NCBI GenBank assembly: GCA_025765595.1
Contig: JAIVFH010000056.1
Coordinates: 169,745 to 233,744 of the forward strand
Source of the DNA: Obelidium mucronatum
Taxonomy: Eukaryota; Chytridiomycota; Chytridiomycetes; Chytridiales; Chytriomycetaceae
Direction: 5' to 3'
Length of the DNA: 64,000 bases
Of this stretch, positions 1 to 11,217 are shown one piece after another. The translations under genes and the position numbers were made by a program. Positions within the stretch are counted from its first letter, which is position 1. Each line of letters begins with the position of its first letter. The notes beneath the pieces were generated by a model. It saw nothing but the letters and a program-made list of their open reading frames with translations, was not told where the DNA came from and made no database searches.

Positions 1-419
1 TCTCCTCGCCATGAAGAAAATCATGTTGAAATTTGTTCGTGGGATTAATCACATAAGCGTGAATTGCCACGACGCTGAACGGTCTCGCGTGTTTGAAGTT
101 ATTGCCATGCATTTTGAGAGGAATATGTTGCATACTGTAAGTTATATATATATATATTATATATTTTTTCTTGTTGTTTTTCCACGGGGGGTTCTTGGAT
201 GTGTAATGCTTACAGTTCCGCCCACTTGATTCCTAGCAATACTCTGTGCAATTCTGGTCCGTGTTCTTGCCGCCGCTTCCAGCTGAAATCCAAATATCAG
301 ATTCGAAACCGGGATTAATCGCGTACATCAATCAACTACAAGAAAACTTGCAGCAGCTTCCTTCTCTTGCAGCGGCAGGAGATATTGTTTTGGAATTCTG
401 TAATACCCTGGTGAGTTCC

Positions 420-456
<37 letters not shown>

Positions 457-710
457 GGAGCCATCCAAGAAAAAAAAATAACGTCTCATCTGATCCGTTT
501 TTTAAAAACAAAAAAAAATAGAAACTTGCATTTGGAAACCAAAGCACAGAGGCATTTTTCCGTATTGGCTATTGTCTAAACAAACTGTTTGTCGCAACGA
601 GTCTTCAAGATCGAGCACAGCTGTTGCGATATTTCAACGGATTAAGGGAGGCGCAGTTGGATGATGTGGATGATTTGGTGACAAGGGCTGAAGAGATTAC
701 GTTGAAATAA
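1..710 (+). CDS. bZIP-family protein, C-terminal part only (5' end outside window)
   Basis: Only the 3' exons are present: up to 136, 237-410 and 522-710, all joined in phase 0, ending in TAA. No basic region is visible because the window starts inside the gene. I assign it to the bZIP family because its three exons match, in order and in length, the last exons of the two bZIP genes at 739 and 3434. The first exon holds a helix around RSRVFEVIAMHFE, the second a WSVFLPPL segment, and the last, of 63 codons, ends in a charged helix (DDVDDLVTRAEEITLK). The second intron carries a pure T tract of about 30 nt at 421-450. The next bZIP gene starts 29 nt downstream. The splice model is well supported by frame; the function of the helical region is unknown. 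Confidence 0.7.
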
Positions 711-738
711 TAATAATAAAAAACAGACTTGGAATAAA

Positions 739-2140
739 ATGGAATCAACGCCGTCGGCACCACAAACAAAGAGAGGCAGGAAACCAACAGCAACAACAGG
801 AAATGATCCAAACTCAAAACGGGCGATGCAATTGCGAGAAGCCCAGCGCATGCACCAGCAGCGAAAGGCGCAATACGTGAAAGACTTGGAACAGCGAGTC
901 CATGAGCTCATGAACGAAAACAAGGAACTCAAGTATTTGAAGGAGAAGGTAGAGCAACTTGAGCTTGATTGCCACCTGCTGAAGAGCAAGAATCCTGCGA
1001 TCCAAAGCTTGCTATCGACTGCTGTTAGTAGCAACCGCACGTGCGATTCTTGTCACACAAATATGATAAAGCTTCAGACTCAATTGGATGCCGCCAACAG
1101 GAAATGCAACGAATTGCAATCGAAGCTTGATCAGAGCCGGGTTCAAGATGATCTCTTTGGGTGGACGGAATCCATCTTTACTGGTTCTTCAGCAATCACG
1201 ATACCCCCTCCACTGCCACCACTGTCGATCAGCAAACAATCTCCAGATAATGATTATATTATGGATGACCTGGATTCCTTCTTGAACGGGATCAGGCCTC
1301 GTTTGATATCTGCAGAAGAAATCTTTGGGCCTTGCGATGTGGAACTCCTGCGACTCTCTTTGAAACTTATACCATCTCTTTCGGAGTCTGAATTAATTGA
1401 TTCTTTGATGGATTTGATTACAGTTGAGTGTTATTTGGCTCTGTATCTGACGCTTTTTTTTTTGTAACCGAACCTTTACCCAGGCACATACTCAAAGTAC
1501 AGATCTAATCACATCAAAACGAATCATACTCAAGAGAGTAAGGATTATGGGACAGTTATTCCAAAGATGTGCCATTTCAGAACGAGCCCAGTTTTTCAAT
1601 GCGATTTCTAGTCAAGTGGAAAGGAATATCAATCATGTCGTTGAGTAGCCCACACACGCCCACCTTATGCAACGCACATCTTGCTAAAGCATTAAATATA
1701 AATTTTCTCACAAGTAGAAATACTTGGTTCAAGTGTGGTCTTCCTATTTGCCGCATCGCACTCTGGGGTCTTCGCCAACATTTCGAATCTACGGCGCCTC
1801 TCCAGATCCCAAAAAGTACCACCCAGATTCATCATCTCATTCCGCCATTCTTGACGAAACGAAACTCCCACTTCTTCTTCGTACCTGTCTCCAACAATTC
1901 AAATCCCTCCAGGATTACCAGGACCTTGTTGAGGAATTTGTGTATAGCTTGACCAAAGGGATCGACAGGGATGACCCTGAGACTTTGTTTCGCGTGAATT
2001 TAAGTGTGGGGAAACTTGCGGTTGCGGCTAATGTAGCGGATCGTGCGGATTTGTTGATGCTGGTCCATGAGATTCGGGATGGGCATCAAGATATTGTGGA
2101 GGAAATGATTGCGAAAGCTCAAGAATTGACGCTGGCTTGA
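739..2140 (+). CDS. bZIP transcription factor, array 1, gene 2
   Basis: Predicted nuclear DNA-binding factor of 419 residues. Exons: 739-1422, 1484-1636, 1718-2140, all phase 0. The basic region is at residues 27-47 (AMQLREAQRMHQQRKAQY) and runs straight into a leucine zipper at about 50-85. The layout is that of fungal AP-1/Pap1-like factors, but the near-invariant Asn of NxxAQxxFR is Leu here and the Phe is His. A low-complexity middle follows (TIPPPLPPLSIS), then a short motif (SAEEIFGPCDVELLRLSLKLIPS) that gene 3 of this array also has (SEQLFGPMDIESTRRDLKLLPS). The rest is an all-helical C-terminal region shared with its neighbours. Compared with the neighbours it lacks the last intron. 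DNA target and partners cannot be told from sequence. Confidence 0.82.
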
Positions 2141-2216
2141 AAAAAGCTACTATAGTCCGTACGGTGAAGGGAGGAATAAACACTAATTTTACAGTGTAAT
2201 GAAGCTCACTGACATC

Positions 2217-2271
2217 GCTCTTGTGGGATCTTGTGGCTTAGTTAGTCAAAGCGCCAGTCTCATAATCCGAA
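2217..2271 (+). pseudogene. tRNA-Met 5' half fragment with repeated 5' end
   Basis: Bases 2227-2271 match the 5' half of the intact tRNA-Met(CAT) gene at 10941-11014 with four differences, including the D arm and the anticodon loop CTCATAA. The match stops just after the anticodon arm; no T arm or acceptor partner follows. Immediately upstream, 2217-2226 (GCTCTTGTGG) repeats the first ten bases of the tRNA. It is not a functional tRNA gene. It could be a retrotransposition scar or a tRNA-derived small RNA locus. Confidence 0.75.
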
Positions 2272-2465
2272 AAGAGTAGACATACTGTAGCGTTGCAGCT
2301 ACTTTTCTTCGTTTGGTGTTGGTTGCAAATTTTCATTCTTAAATTTCGGCCCAGAATAAGCCCATCGATACAACATTATGGAACAAAGTTTATTTTTTCA
2401 CACTTCAGTTCTGCCAGCAAATCAAAAACCATGAAAACTCTGATCCAAAAAGAAAATAAAAGAAA

Positions 2466-2992
2466 TCACTGGATGTTAATCTTCTTGACTCCTTCATCCA
2501 AAGCCTTCTTCAAAAGAGTCAGCTCAAGAACACCATGGTCCATGGTGGCAGTAACTGCGTCAGCATTGGCATCATTGGGAAGGCGAACACTTCGAGAGAA
2601 TTTTCCAAAAGAGCGTTCAATAACATGGCGCTGGTTGTCTTTGGTGTCCTTTTTGGTGTTGCGTTCTCCAGAGATGGTCAAGATGTTGTCCTTGATTGTA
2701 ATGTTGACTTCATCCTGTAACAGCAAAGAGTGTGGTGTCAGCAAAACCAATGGTGGTGGAAACAAAAGTAATATTTTACCTTTTTCACACCGGGAAGGTC
2801 AGCATGTACAATGTACCCTTTCTCGTTTTCAGTCAAGTCCAAACGCGCGTTGAAGGAACCACCCCAGTACTTTGAGGAAATCTGGTTCGCATCTTCCGTG
2901 TTTGACTCGGAAGAAGTCATGGCGTTGAGTTGGGCATTCAAGAGGCGATCAAAGTCGCGGAAGAGAGAGTCGCGTGGTAAGAACACAGCCAT
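2466..2992 (-). CDS. small heat-shock protein, HSP20/alpha-crystallin family
   Basis: ATP-independent chaperone of 152 residues, expected in the cytosol as oligomers that hold unfolding proteins. Exons: 2992-2780 and 2714-2466. The alpha-crystallin domain spans about residues 50-145: ARLDLTENEKGYIVHADLPG at its start, ITIKDNILTISGER in the middle, and the hallmark G-V-L of the last strand (MDHGVLELTLLKK). The tail ends in KKINIQ, which gives the I-x-I motif used for oligomer contacts. Length is typical of the family. The start was chosen at MAVFLPRD; upstream sequence in the same frame lacks family features. It lies head-to-tail against bZIP gene 2 and diverges from bZIP gene 3. No clear heat-shock element array was identified by eye. 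Confidence 0.93.
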
Positions 2993-3433
2993 TTTAATCG
3001 TTGGTATTTGGTTTTTGGAGGTTTTTTTTATCAAATGCTTGCGTCTCCGAACCGCCAGAGGTGAGGCGCTTTTATACTTTTTTGATTTGTAATTGAATAC
3101 AGATTAAATCATGCTTCGCTGAGTGTGAAAGTAGATTCGCGAAATTTCTAGGGTTTTCGATCGGATTCTATGTGTTGCACAAGATATTCCGTGAGAGTTT
3201 CCACTGTACCGTAATTGATAACTAAAGAAGCACTTAATTGATGGTGTTCTTTGACTCAAATCTTCGAAGACAACGTGGTTTGGGGTATACTGATGGGGTG
3301 TTTCATCAAAATGCTGGAAAATATGCATAAAGTATGGTTCTTTCCTCAAACATGTATTATGCATATATATAGCATGCTTTGGAAGGAAGGCTTGAGAATC
3401 TGACACTGGGAGCTCTTTGAAACGTGGAAAATC

Positions 3434-4784
3434 ATGTCAGAAGAAGGAGTGTCCCCAGCATCAACAGTCGCCGCTGCGCCATTCCCACCAGCACCAGCAT
3501 ACAATCCACACAGCGGCCGAGGCAGAAAGAGGACATTGGATGAGCCCATCTCGAAGAGAAGCGGTCAAATGAGAGAGGCCCAAAGAGCGCACAGAGAACG
3601 CAAGAAGAACTATCTGTTTGATCTCGAGAGAAAAGCAAAGGAGCTGGAGACTGTAAAACAAAGGGTTTCGGAGTTGGAGCTGGAACTGGCAAAGACAATT
3701 CATGGTGTTGGTGCCAAATCAACCCTAGCTCCTTGCATTCACTGCGCCACGGAGCAGTTTAAAACTTCTCTCTGTATGGATCAAGTGAAGGTGTTGGAGA
3801 AGCAGGTTGTTGATTTGAAGCTGGAGGCTGAAGTTTGGAAGGCAAGAGCACTGGGGGTTGCAGCACACACGCCAGTGCTGCCCATTATTTCGTCACCTAG
3901 TATTGGTACATTTGTACTGGATCAATCTCCGGCTGCTTCAGTTTCCGAAGGATCTATGTCCATGGATTCATCCACTTTCATGAACCAATCCATGGTTCCA
4001 TCAGAACAGCTATTTGGTCCGATGGATATTGAATCGACTCGACGAGATTTGAAACTTTTGCCCTCCCTGACGGGTTTGACTGTCGCAGATGATATTGTGA
4101 ATATGGCCATTGCTCAAACCAAAGTTGACCATGTTGGTCAAGTGAAGAGAATGTTCTTCAATATGATTCGGTTGGTTCTTGAAGCTGTCGTTTGAAGTTA
4201 GTTGACTCGAATTTGGTTCTTCAGGCTGTTGAATGAGCTATTTGATTCATGTTCGGTTCTTGATCGTGCAAAAGCTGCTGAAATTGTTGCAAAGTGTATG
4301 CAGGGAAATTCTCATCACTTGGTTTGTTAGAAACCATCACACAATGTGTGTCATATCTAATCGTTTGGTTAAAGCGATACATCACAAATTCATGGGCAGG
4401 ACTCTTGCAGGAATCATCGACCCCTCGCCAGCCTTGCGCCAACAAAGCAAATAGTCGAGGGTTTAACTTGCTGCGCTCTTCGCTTCTTTCAATACCTTCT
4501 CTAGCAAACGCCCAGGATCAAATTGATGAGTTCTGCCAGATCTTTGTATGTGTAGTTCTTTGTCCTATTGACTTACTGACTTACTGTCCGTTCAGACACA
4601 CGCTCTGGAGGAGCAGGACCCTGACGGTTTCTTCCGCGTTCATGTGGCAATTTCAAATTTGGAAGCTCTCCTCGTGTCCGTTGAAGAAAGGACGAGGTTT
4701 TTTTCCGCCTTTGAAGTAGCGAGGGAGGGAAACCGAAAGGATATGGAAACTTTGATCCAGAAAGTTGAACAAACTGCTTTGTAA
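3434..4784 (+). CDS. bZIP transcription factor, array 1, gene 3
   Basis: Predicted DNA-binding factor of 397 residues. Exons: 3434-4170, 4225-4321, 4375-4545, 4596-4784. The basic region is at residues 41-59 (KRSGQMREAQRAHRERKKNY), with a short zipper behind it. As in gene 2, the usual invariant Asn is replaced (Met here) and the Phe is His. A region with two Cys (PCIHCATEQF) sits just after the zipper; gene 2 has a similar TCDSCHTNM. The C-terminal helical region is cut into exons whose lengths match the first gene of the window (57 versus 58 codons, then 63 and 63). The third exon start at 4375 was chosen because it restores RYITNSWAGLL, which aligns with KYLVQVWSSYL of gene 2. It ends 16 nt from the convergent carboxypeptidase gene. 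Confidence 0.82.
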
Positions 4785-4799
4785 AATCTCATTTTTTTC

Positions 4800-6980
4800 T
4801 TACAGCAACATACATACGATCAGTAAATAGTAATAAAACGCGGTTGTAGATATGGAGATTGAAGGATATGTTGAGGATGTTGTTTGCATTTTACGTTGAT
4901 GGTTAAACCATTCATTCATTGATACACCTTCTACATCCACTTTACTGGAAGAAGCAGGTAGCAGTAGCTCTTTTAGAATTGCAGATCCACTGACTGGCTT
5001 ATCCTGTTTTTTGTTTTGTTTATGATAAGCTCAGACAGTATTGTTGATAATTGACTCACAGATGCCACCATATGCCCAGCGCCCGCTACACGAACGTCTA
5101 TTCGAATCATAAGATATTTCCAGTATCAGATTATGCTGGATATTCAGACTTACATGTCAAACCCCTTTCCGACCAATAGCGGCCAGCCACTGCATCATTT
5201 ACCTTCCAATCGACACCACGTTCATCCTTAAACCCAGTACTTCCTCCCCACGTTAAATTTGAGAGCAGAGCTTCAGTTCCAACGTAGTTCAGAATGAAGT
5301 CGCGGTCGCCATTAAACATCAAAATCTTGATTCCCTGCTCCAACAGTCCGGGAAAAAACTAAAAACATGGCAATTGTTTAATACAAGCTACAAAAGTATA
5401 TTTAACGTACTGTATCAGCAGATGGTCCGTACTTTCTGTCATTTTGCACTTTTATAGTGATATCTCGGCATTGTTTCCATTTGTACCATGGCTCGGAATC
5501 AATTAACGGTGGGTCCACATGAACAGCGAGTCTAACTTCCTCCGACTAGTCAAATAGTTGAGTTGCTACTGAGCATACCAGGTTTGCGTGTCTTACATTC
5601 AAATATTCAGTTAATCGCGAATTCCTTAAATAGAACTGATCCGTTTCCCAACAGGGAATCTCATAATCAATGTTATACAAATCCAAGCAAACAGCTTTTG
5701 AATCTCCTGCTCCTTCTTCTTGATCCACCATGTCTTGACGACCCCGCCTTGATTTTTGAAACCAGTCATTCGCCAGTTTCGCTGCATCGCATTTAAAAGG
5801 CAACTTTGCCACATCTTTGAACGATTTGACATGGAGGCAAGCTACTTCGACTCTGTTCATCCATTCTCTTCCCTCTATTGAATACTTGAAGATGTCCGTT
5901 CCTCGCAAATATGAAAACTTGTCAATCATGGCTTGAGGATAGTCAATTTGTGAAACATAGTTTATGAGGCCGTTTCCAATTCCAATTCCTTTTAAGTTGA
6001 GCTGTTTTGGAGGGATTCAGAGATGGAATACTTAAAAGAGATGTCAAACCGGAGTCACGCCATCAATCAAAGTTTTACAAAGACTTATTGCTGTACTCAT
6101 GTATGGTATGTAAATGCCAGCGTATGACTCCCCTGTAATATAGAGGTTCCACTTCTTCGCCAATGGAAATAGGTTATAGAATCCATTCAAAAAAACAACA
6201 AATTGAGCCGCAACCTTATCGAAACACTTTTAGAACATAAAAAAGTGCATTTTGATTTCATTACTTGGTATTCTGTAAACGGCCCCCTATCCGATTTGTA
6301 GTTGAAACTGAATCCCACACCAAGTGGTTGTTCAAGATACAAAAGGTTTGCTTGATGATGCCAGCTGTTTGGATTTATTCCTATCGTTCCATCTGCGTTC
6401 ATTGTAATTGGTCCGTTCTCTTCGAAGCTGCCAAATAGAGATGAGCTGAGGCAAAAGTTTGTCAGCTACGGCAAGGTTCGAATCTGGAATCCATACCACC
6501 CTGGACCTGATCGTGCAACGAAGGTTTCAGTTATGGTCATATAACGTAGATATCGGTTGTGTGTGTTGTTGAATGGTAGGATCTGGCAAGACAAAAGTTA
6601 CAACTAACCGCCATTCAGCCATATAACCAAATCAGTCGACTGTATATCCGATGAAGGAAAATACCTTTCAGAAACGAAGTTGATTTAATGGAACTTCCCC
6701 GACTTTAGTTGGCTCACCAGAAAAATAACGAGTTGTCGGCTGATATGCCGCCACCGTCTGCAGCGATCGGAATAAACCCAGCATATTGTCCGTTGAGTGA
6801 GGATTCCAGCTCAGCTGTTTGATTGGGTAAAGATGTAACTTTATAGCGGCTCGCGTCCAGTGTATTGGGAGGTAGACTATCGGGACACGTGAAAGATAAA
6901 GGAGATTCTTCGGCGGAACTTGATACAACAGAAACAGACAAGCAGATTACAATCCAAAGGATGAGGGCTTCAGAATACAT
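4800..6980 (-). CDS. secreted serine carboxypeptidase (peptidase family S10)
   Basis: Removes C-terminal residues from peptides in the secretory pathway, vacuole or outside the cell. Model of 559 residues in ten exons: 6980-6718, 6664-6609, 6506-6497, 6445-6265, 6214-6050, 6001-5579, 5545-5411, 5358-5154, 5097-5060, 5003-4800. The reading frame closes exactly. An N-terminal signal peptide (MYSEALILWIVICLSVSVVS) is clear. Family motifs in order: WLNGGPGCSSL (oxyanion loop), PLGVGFSF, catalytic Ser in GESYAG, catalytic Asp in FNGDRDFI, and catalytic His in AGAGHMV. The third exon is only 10 nt and encodes part of GGPGC. The C terminus ends in a hydrophobic stretch (AFYYYLLIVCMLL), which suggests a GPI or membrane anchor. 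Intron choices at 6497/6506 are the least certain. Confidence 0.9.
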
Positions 6981-7187
6981 CCCTCTCCTTTTTCCTCCCT
7001 CTAAATAATTGATCGCGATTGGAGTAGGCCCAATCCGGATGCTTTTTTTTGTGAGATTTGCAAAACATGATCATCGCTACGGTTCGAAAGCCAGATTCCA
7101 ATAATAAAGACGAAAGTAGAGCAATCTCATCATATGAATCTAATGCGTCGCACCATTTTCAGAAGTATATAATATATGATATCATGT

Positions 7188-8892
7188 TCATGCAGGGATA
7201 AAACCTGCAGCACCCTTTTTCACATCTTCCAATTCAACAATTTCTGCTTGACTCGACGAAGACTCAGACCCAGTTTCCATTTTCCACAGATGCCTAAACG
7301 CAACTCCAAATCCTAGAGATACCACCAACAGTCCCACCCCGATCCAAAACGTAGCGGCATATCCTTTCATTAAATTTTCATCACTATTGCTACCAAGATC
7401 GCTTCCGTTAGATAATGACGTAGTAACAGCTCCAGCAACCGTGAACTCAACAGCGATTCCAACACCATATCCCAACTGAACAACTGTATTCAAGACCCCT
7501 CCGGCGAAACTACGATGCTCCACACTCACCGAACTCATAAGCAGAATATTAAAAAAGTTAAAAACAACATCGAATCCAAGAACTATAAAGCAGAGGGCTG
7601 GAAATGCTAGTGCCCAATAGGATATGTTTCCGTTCACAAAAGCATAAAGGACACAGGCAAGAATCATGCTGACGTGGCCGAAGATAAGAAACGGCAAAGG
7701 GTATGGATATTTCGTGGCAAGATATCCAGTTGCCGTTGCAGTAGTGAATCCGACGACCATCATGGGAATGAGGTGGACCGCTGTCATTACAGTGCTTAAG
7801 TGGTAAATGTTGAGGAGAGCGAGGTTTGCAAAGACCGCGAACCCATTGAATGCAAAGAGCACCAAGAACGTCATCAACAAAAGTAGCGTTGTTTGCGGAT
7901 TAAAGAAGCTGGATGGCACCAGAGGGTTCTGGACTTTGCGCTCCCAATAGAGAAAGAGAGCTGCTCCGACAAACGACAAGAGTAGCGGCGATAAAATTTG
8001 AGGAGTCGACCAGCCTTCCTCTGTTCCGGCGCTGTAACCATATTTAGTCAATTCAACCACCAACGATGCACTCACGTAATGGCGTAAATGAATAGAATCA
8101 ACGATCCTGTCGACAAGACAGCGCCCAGATAATCCATATTTTTAGCAACATTCAATGCATCGTCTCGTTTCACGGGCTTATCTGCTGGCAACACGACAGC
8201 TCCAAGAATGAGAACAAGTAATGTCAACCCAGCGTAAAGAAAGAACACAGCCCTCCACCCTAGTGACTCTCCGATAGTTCCGCAGACGAACAGACCGCAA
8301 ATAAAGCCTAGTGGCGAAGCAGCACCAAACTGGGACAAGGCAATATTCCGTTCTTTGGGGTCATCAAAAAGATCTGTTATCGCACCAACGGCACTTGGAA
8401 TATTGGCTGCGGCACCCATTCCCTGAAGAGCACGAGCAAATATTAAGTGGTTTGTTGTCGGGGCAAACCTGGACAGAGTATTAGTAATCAAACTTGATTT
8501 CAAATGGGATCCCATAAGTCACAGTCACATACCCACAGTAGACTGACGCCAGGGTCAGCCAAGCCATTCCAATCAAAAAACCTTTCTTTTTTCCAAACAG
8601 GTCAGTCAGTCTGCCAAATAGCAGGAGCAATCCACCAAACGTCAAACTGAAACAAGTAGAAAGTGGTTTAACATAACGTCAGATTGAAACTTGACTCATG
8701 GAGTTCGCAACTTCAAAAGCCGATTCATTCTTACTTATAGGCAGATAGGATCCACTGTGACTCGCTGGGGCTAGCTTTGAGCGAGTCTGTTATGATGGGA
8801 AGGATGATGACCAGAATCAGAAACACATCAAGGAACTGAGCCATGCAAAGCACTAGATGGCACCATCGCTTGTTGGTTCGAGATTGTGTCAT
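7188..8892 (-). CDS. major facilitator transporter, DHA2-type drug:H+ antiporter
   Basis: Plasma-membrane or vacuolar exporter of 502 residues. Exons: 8892-8735, 8646-8533, 8468-8076, 8031-7188. Many hydrophobic helices run through the whole protein, as expected for the 14-helix DHA2 group. The loop between helices 2 and 3 carries motif A (GRLTDLFGKKKGF), and helix 5 a motif C-like GAASPLGFICG. It starts at MTQSRTNKR, directly before the first helix; an in-frame ATG 87 nt upstream would only add a polar tail. The C terminus is short, acidic and serine-rich. The substrate cannot be told; DHA2 proteins export drugs, siderophores, amino acids or polyamines. It ends 208 nt from the start of the carboxypeptidase gene. 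Confidence 0.9.
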
Positions 8893-9011
8893 CAATGTCC
8901 AAATCAAGCCCTCAAAATCCTCCAAACGTTTTGAATTCGATTCAAATTCGATTTTTGAATGTATATTTATGAGAAACAAAACGAGAAAAGAGACAAAGAA
9001 GAAAACAGAAA

Positions 9012-10767
9012 TTAAAGCATGGAAATCAGGGATCCAACGATCACAGCAAACAATCCGGCAAACAAGCTTTCAGTGGCACCTGAAGTCTTTTTGGGAGTTG
9101 TCGAAGTACCAGTGCCTGTGGCAACAACATTATTGAATGGACTCTTTGTGTTTTTCTTGAAGTAGTCACTCATCCACAAAGCGGAATTCTTGACTTGTCT
9201 CTTCAAGCTACCAGTATCCAAGTTCACTTTTCCGTTTCCACTTGGGTCCCAATAATCAACAGCAATATGACCCCATCGGAATTCATATGTGTAAAATTCA
9301 TAGTTATCAATCAATGACCATGCCAACACAGCTGTCAAGGGCACTCCGTCCTCAACCACGGAAGCAATCACTTGTGGTGCATTCAACTTCCAGAAATCAA
9401 CACGCAGTGTGTCATTAACTGCTTGAGCAAAGTTGGTTTCCAACGCTCTTGGAACATGGTATCCCAATTCAGCAATCACAATCTCCTTTCCATATCGCTT
9501 GTAAAGAAAGTTGGGCAGCGCTCGTGCTCCTTCGGGGCGAGGATGTGGCCAATAGGGCATGTTGAAGTGGAATTGATAGTCATCAATTTCTTGGGCAGGG
9601 TAGGCGGCGTCCTCCCCGATTGGGTTTGGTGGCAAGTCGTTAGTGAACGAGCTGTAAATGTTGACGGCAACGTAGTCACAGGTTCCGTTGATGAGAGCAG
9701 ATTGCGCTGCTGTAAATTTGGGGATGAGAGGACGTGCGGTTTTAATTCCCGGTCCGTAGTCTCCTGTCATGCAAGGGTCAAAGTACCTGTATTGGTAGTG
9801 TATGTCAGTAAGTATAGACAAATTTTTTAATGCGTCCTACCATTCTGCTTGACGAATATGCGAAGCATCTTCAGTTGCGGTGGGGCTGGTAGGAGCTGGA
9901 TCGGGATCATGCCATTCCATAATGGATGGAAGAGAAAACTTCCACTTGTCACCACCAGGCATCTTTCTAGCAGCCTTTACAACAGTCGCATGTGCAATAA
10001 TAGAGTTGTGCATGCACTGATAATACAACTCATCCGAAGTCGTTGTGAAGGGTGCAAACTGAGGACGATGCATACAGAAATCACAGTTGGCACGGGGCTC
10101 GTTGAGCGTAAGCCAATAGTTGACTTTGGATCCAAAGTTTGTGAGTAGAACTTGAGCGTAGTTTGCAAAAGCGTCAATAATCTGAGGGCTTTGAAACCCT
10201 CCGAACTGGTCCTGGCAGGCTGGCAAAAAATATCAACCTGGATGTCAAGTCAATTTGTGGGATAGAATGGCTTACATTGCGGCAAATCCCAGTGAAACAT
10301 CGTCAGGAACGGCTCTGCACCCTGGTTTCGAACCTCATCAATCATGTCGTTGTAATACTTGATTCCTGCCTGGTTAACGGCACCAGTACATCCAGGAAGG
10401 ATGCGAGACCAAGCAACAGAGAATCTGTAGGCCGTAGCTCCGAGCTGCCCCAAGTAAGCAAGATCTTGTTTAGTTTGATTGTAGTGATTAGCAGCTCTGT
10501 AAGGAGTGCCGTGGGTAGGGTAAGCCGCCTTGTTGAGGTAAGCGTCTGATGGAGGAGTTAGTAAGCTTGGAGCGATGATTTCTGTGTTTTTGTGAGTGTG
10601 ACGTACGATCGAAGACAGAAGGACTCTTCCCATCCAAGTTCCAGCCTCCTTCCATCTGCATCGCAGCTGTAGCAAAAGTGGAAGGTAAGTCCAATAGTCT
10701 ACGGATACATTCCGAGTCTCTTACATCCTCCGAAACCCCATGCAATAGGGGCTGGTTGTACTGCCAT
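9012..10767 (-). CDS. beta-glucosidase, glycoside hydrolase family 1
   Basis: Hydrolyses beta-glucosides or related sugars, probably in plant-material or cellobiose use. Model of 508 residues, exons 10767-10725, 10666-10607, 10545-10276, 10219-9841, 9786-9012. The family landmarks are in order: QMEGGWNLDGKSPSVFD near the N terminus, FSVAWSRILPG, FHWDLPQ, acid/base Glu in LTLNEPRAN, and the nucleophile Glu in IVIAELGYHV. The usual ENG around the nucleophile is ELG. The protein ends in a Ser/Thr-rich linker and a hydrophobic tail (LFAGLFAVIVGSLISML) that looks like a GPI or tail anchor, yet the N terminus (MAVQPAPIAWGFGG) has no signal peptide. Either an upstream signal exon was missed or the protein is tail-anchored. 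Confidence 0.9.
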
Positions 10768-10940
10768 TTTAAGGATTGAAATTGAAATTGAAATGAGATT
10801 AACAACACAAACCTATGTTTGCTGCAGTAACCACCTTCCTTCTTTTCTTTCAAGGCATTAAGAAGTAATAGCTGTATTCACTTCACGGTTGCAAGAAGAA
10901 GTAACTGCAATATATAAATATTGTACAGAAGTCCATAAAT

Positions 10941-11014
10941 TGCTCTTGACCAGAGTCGAACTGGTGACCTTCGGATTATGAGACCGACGCTTTGACCAAC
11001 TAAGCCACAAGAGC
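10941..11014 (-). tRNA. tRNA-Met (anticodon CAT)
   Basis: A 74-nt cloverleaf: 7-bp acceptor GCTCTTG/CAAGAGC with discriminator A, D loop TTAGTTGGTCAAAG, anticodon loop CTCATAA, T arm with GTTCGACTC. No intron. The sequence type suits elongator rather than initiator Met. A truncated relative lies at 2217-2271. Confidence 0.93.
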
Positions 11015-11217
11015 TGCTGTTCTCGGTAAAGTTTAGGATGATATATTCGATAAACAATGCTAAACGATAAACAAAAGCATTCAGATCGCAGATTACAATA
11101 ACCGGCATTGGCTCTATGGTTCTTTCTTTGTCTTCAAATAAATCAAAAGCAGCGACCGTCATTTCAACCCTTCTTTTCCAAGCCAAGCATCGCCTTATCT
11201 AAAAATCAGATCTTCAA

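Noticed and set aside
2227..2300. Intact intron-bearing tRNA-Met
   Set aside because: No T arm or acceptor 3' strand follows within a plausible intron distance.
2293..2853. 186-codon plus-strand frame
   Set aside because: It is the antisense of the HSP20 gene, whose domain and splice sites are clear.
4322..4330. GT...AG pair in the third bZIP gene
   Set aside because: A 9-nt intron is not possible. The acceptor at 4374 restores the paralogous exon instead.
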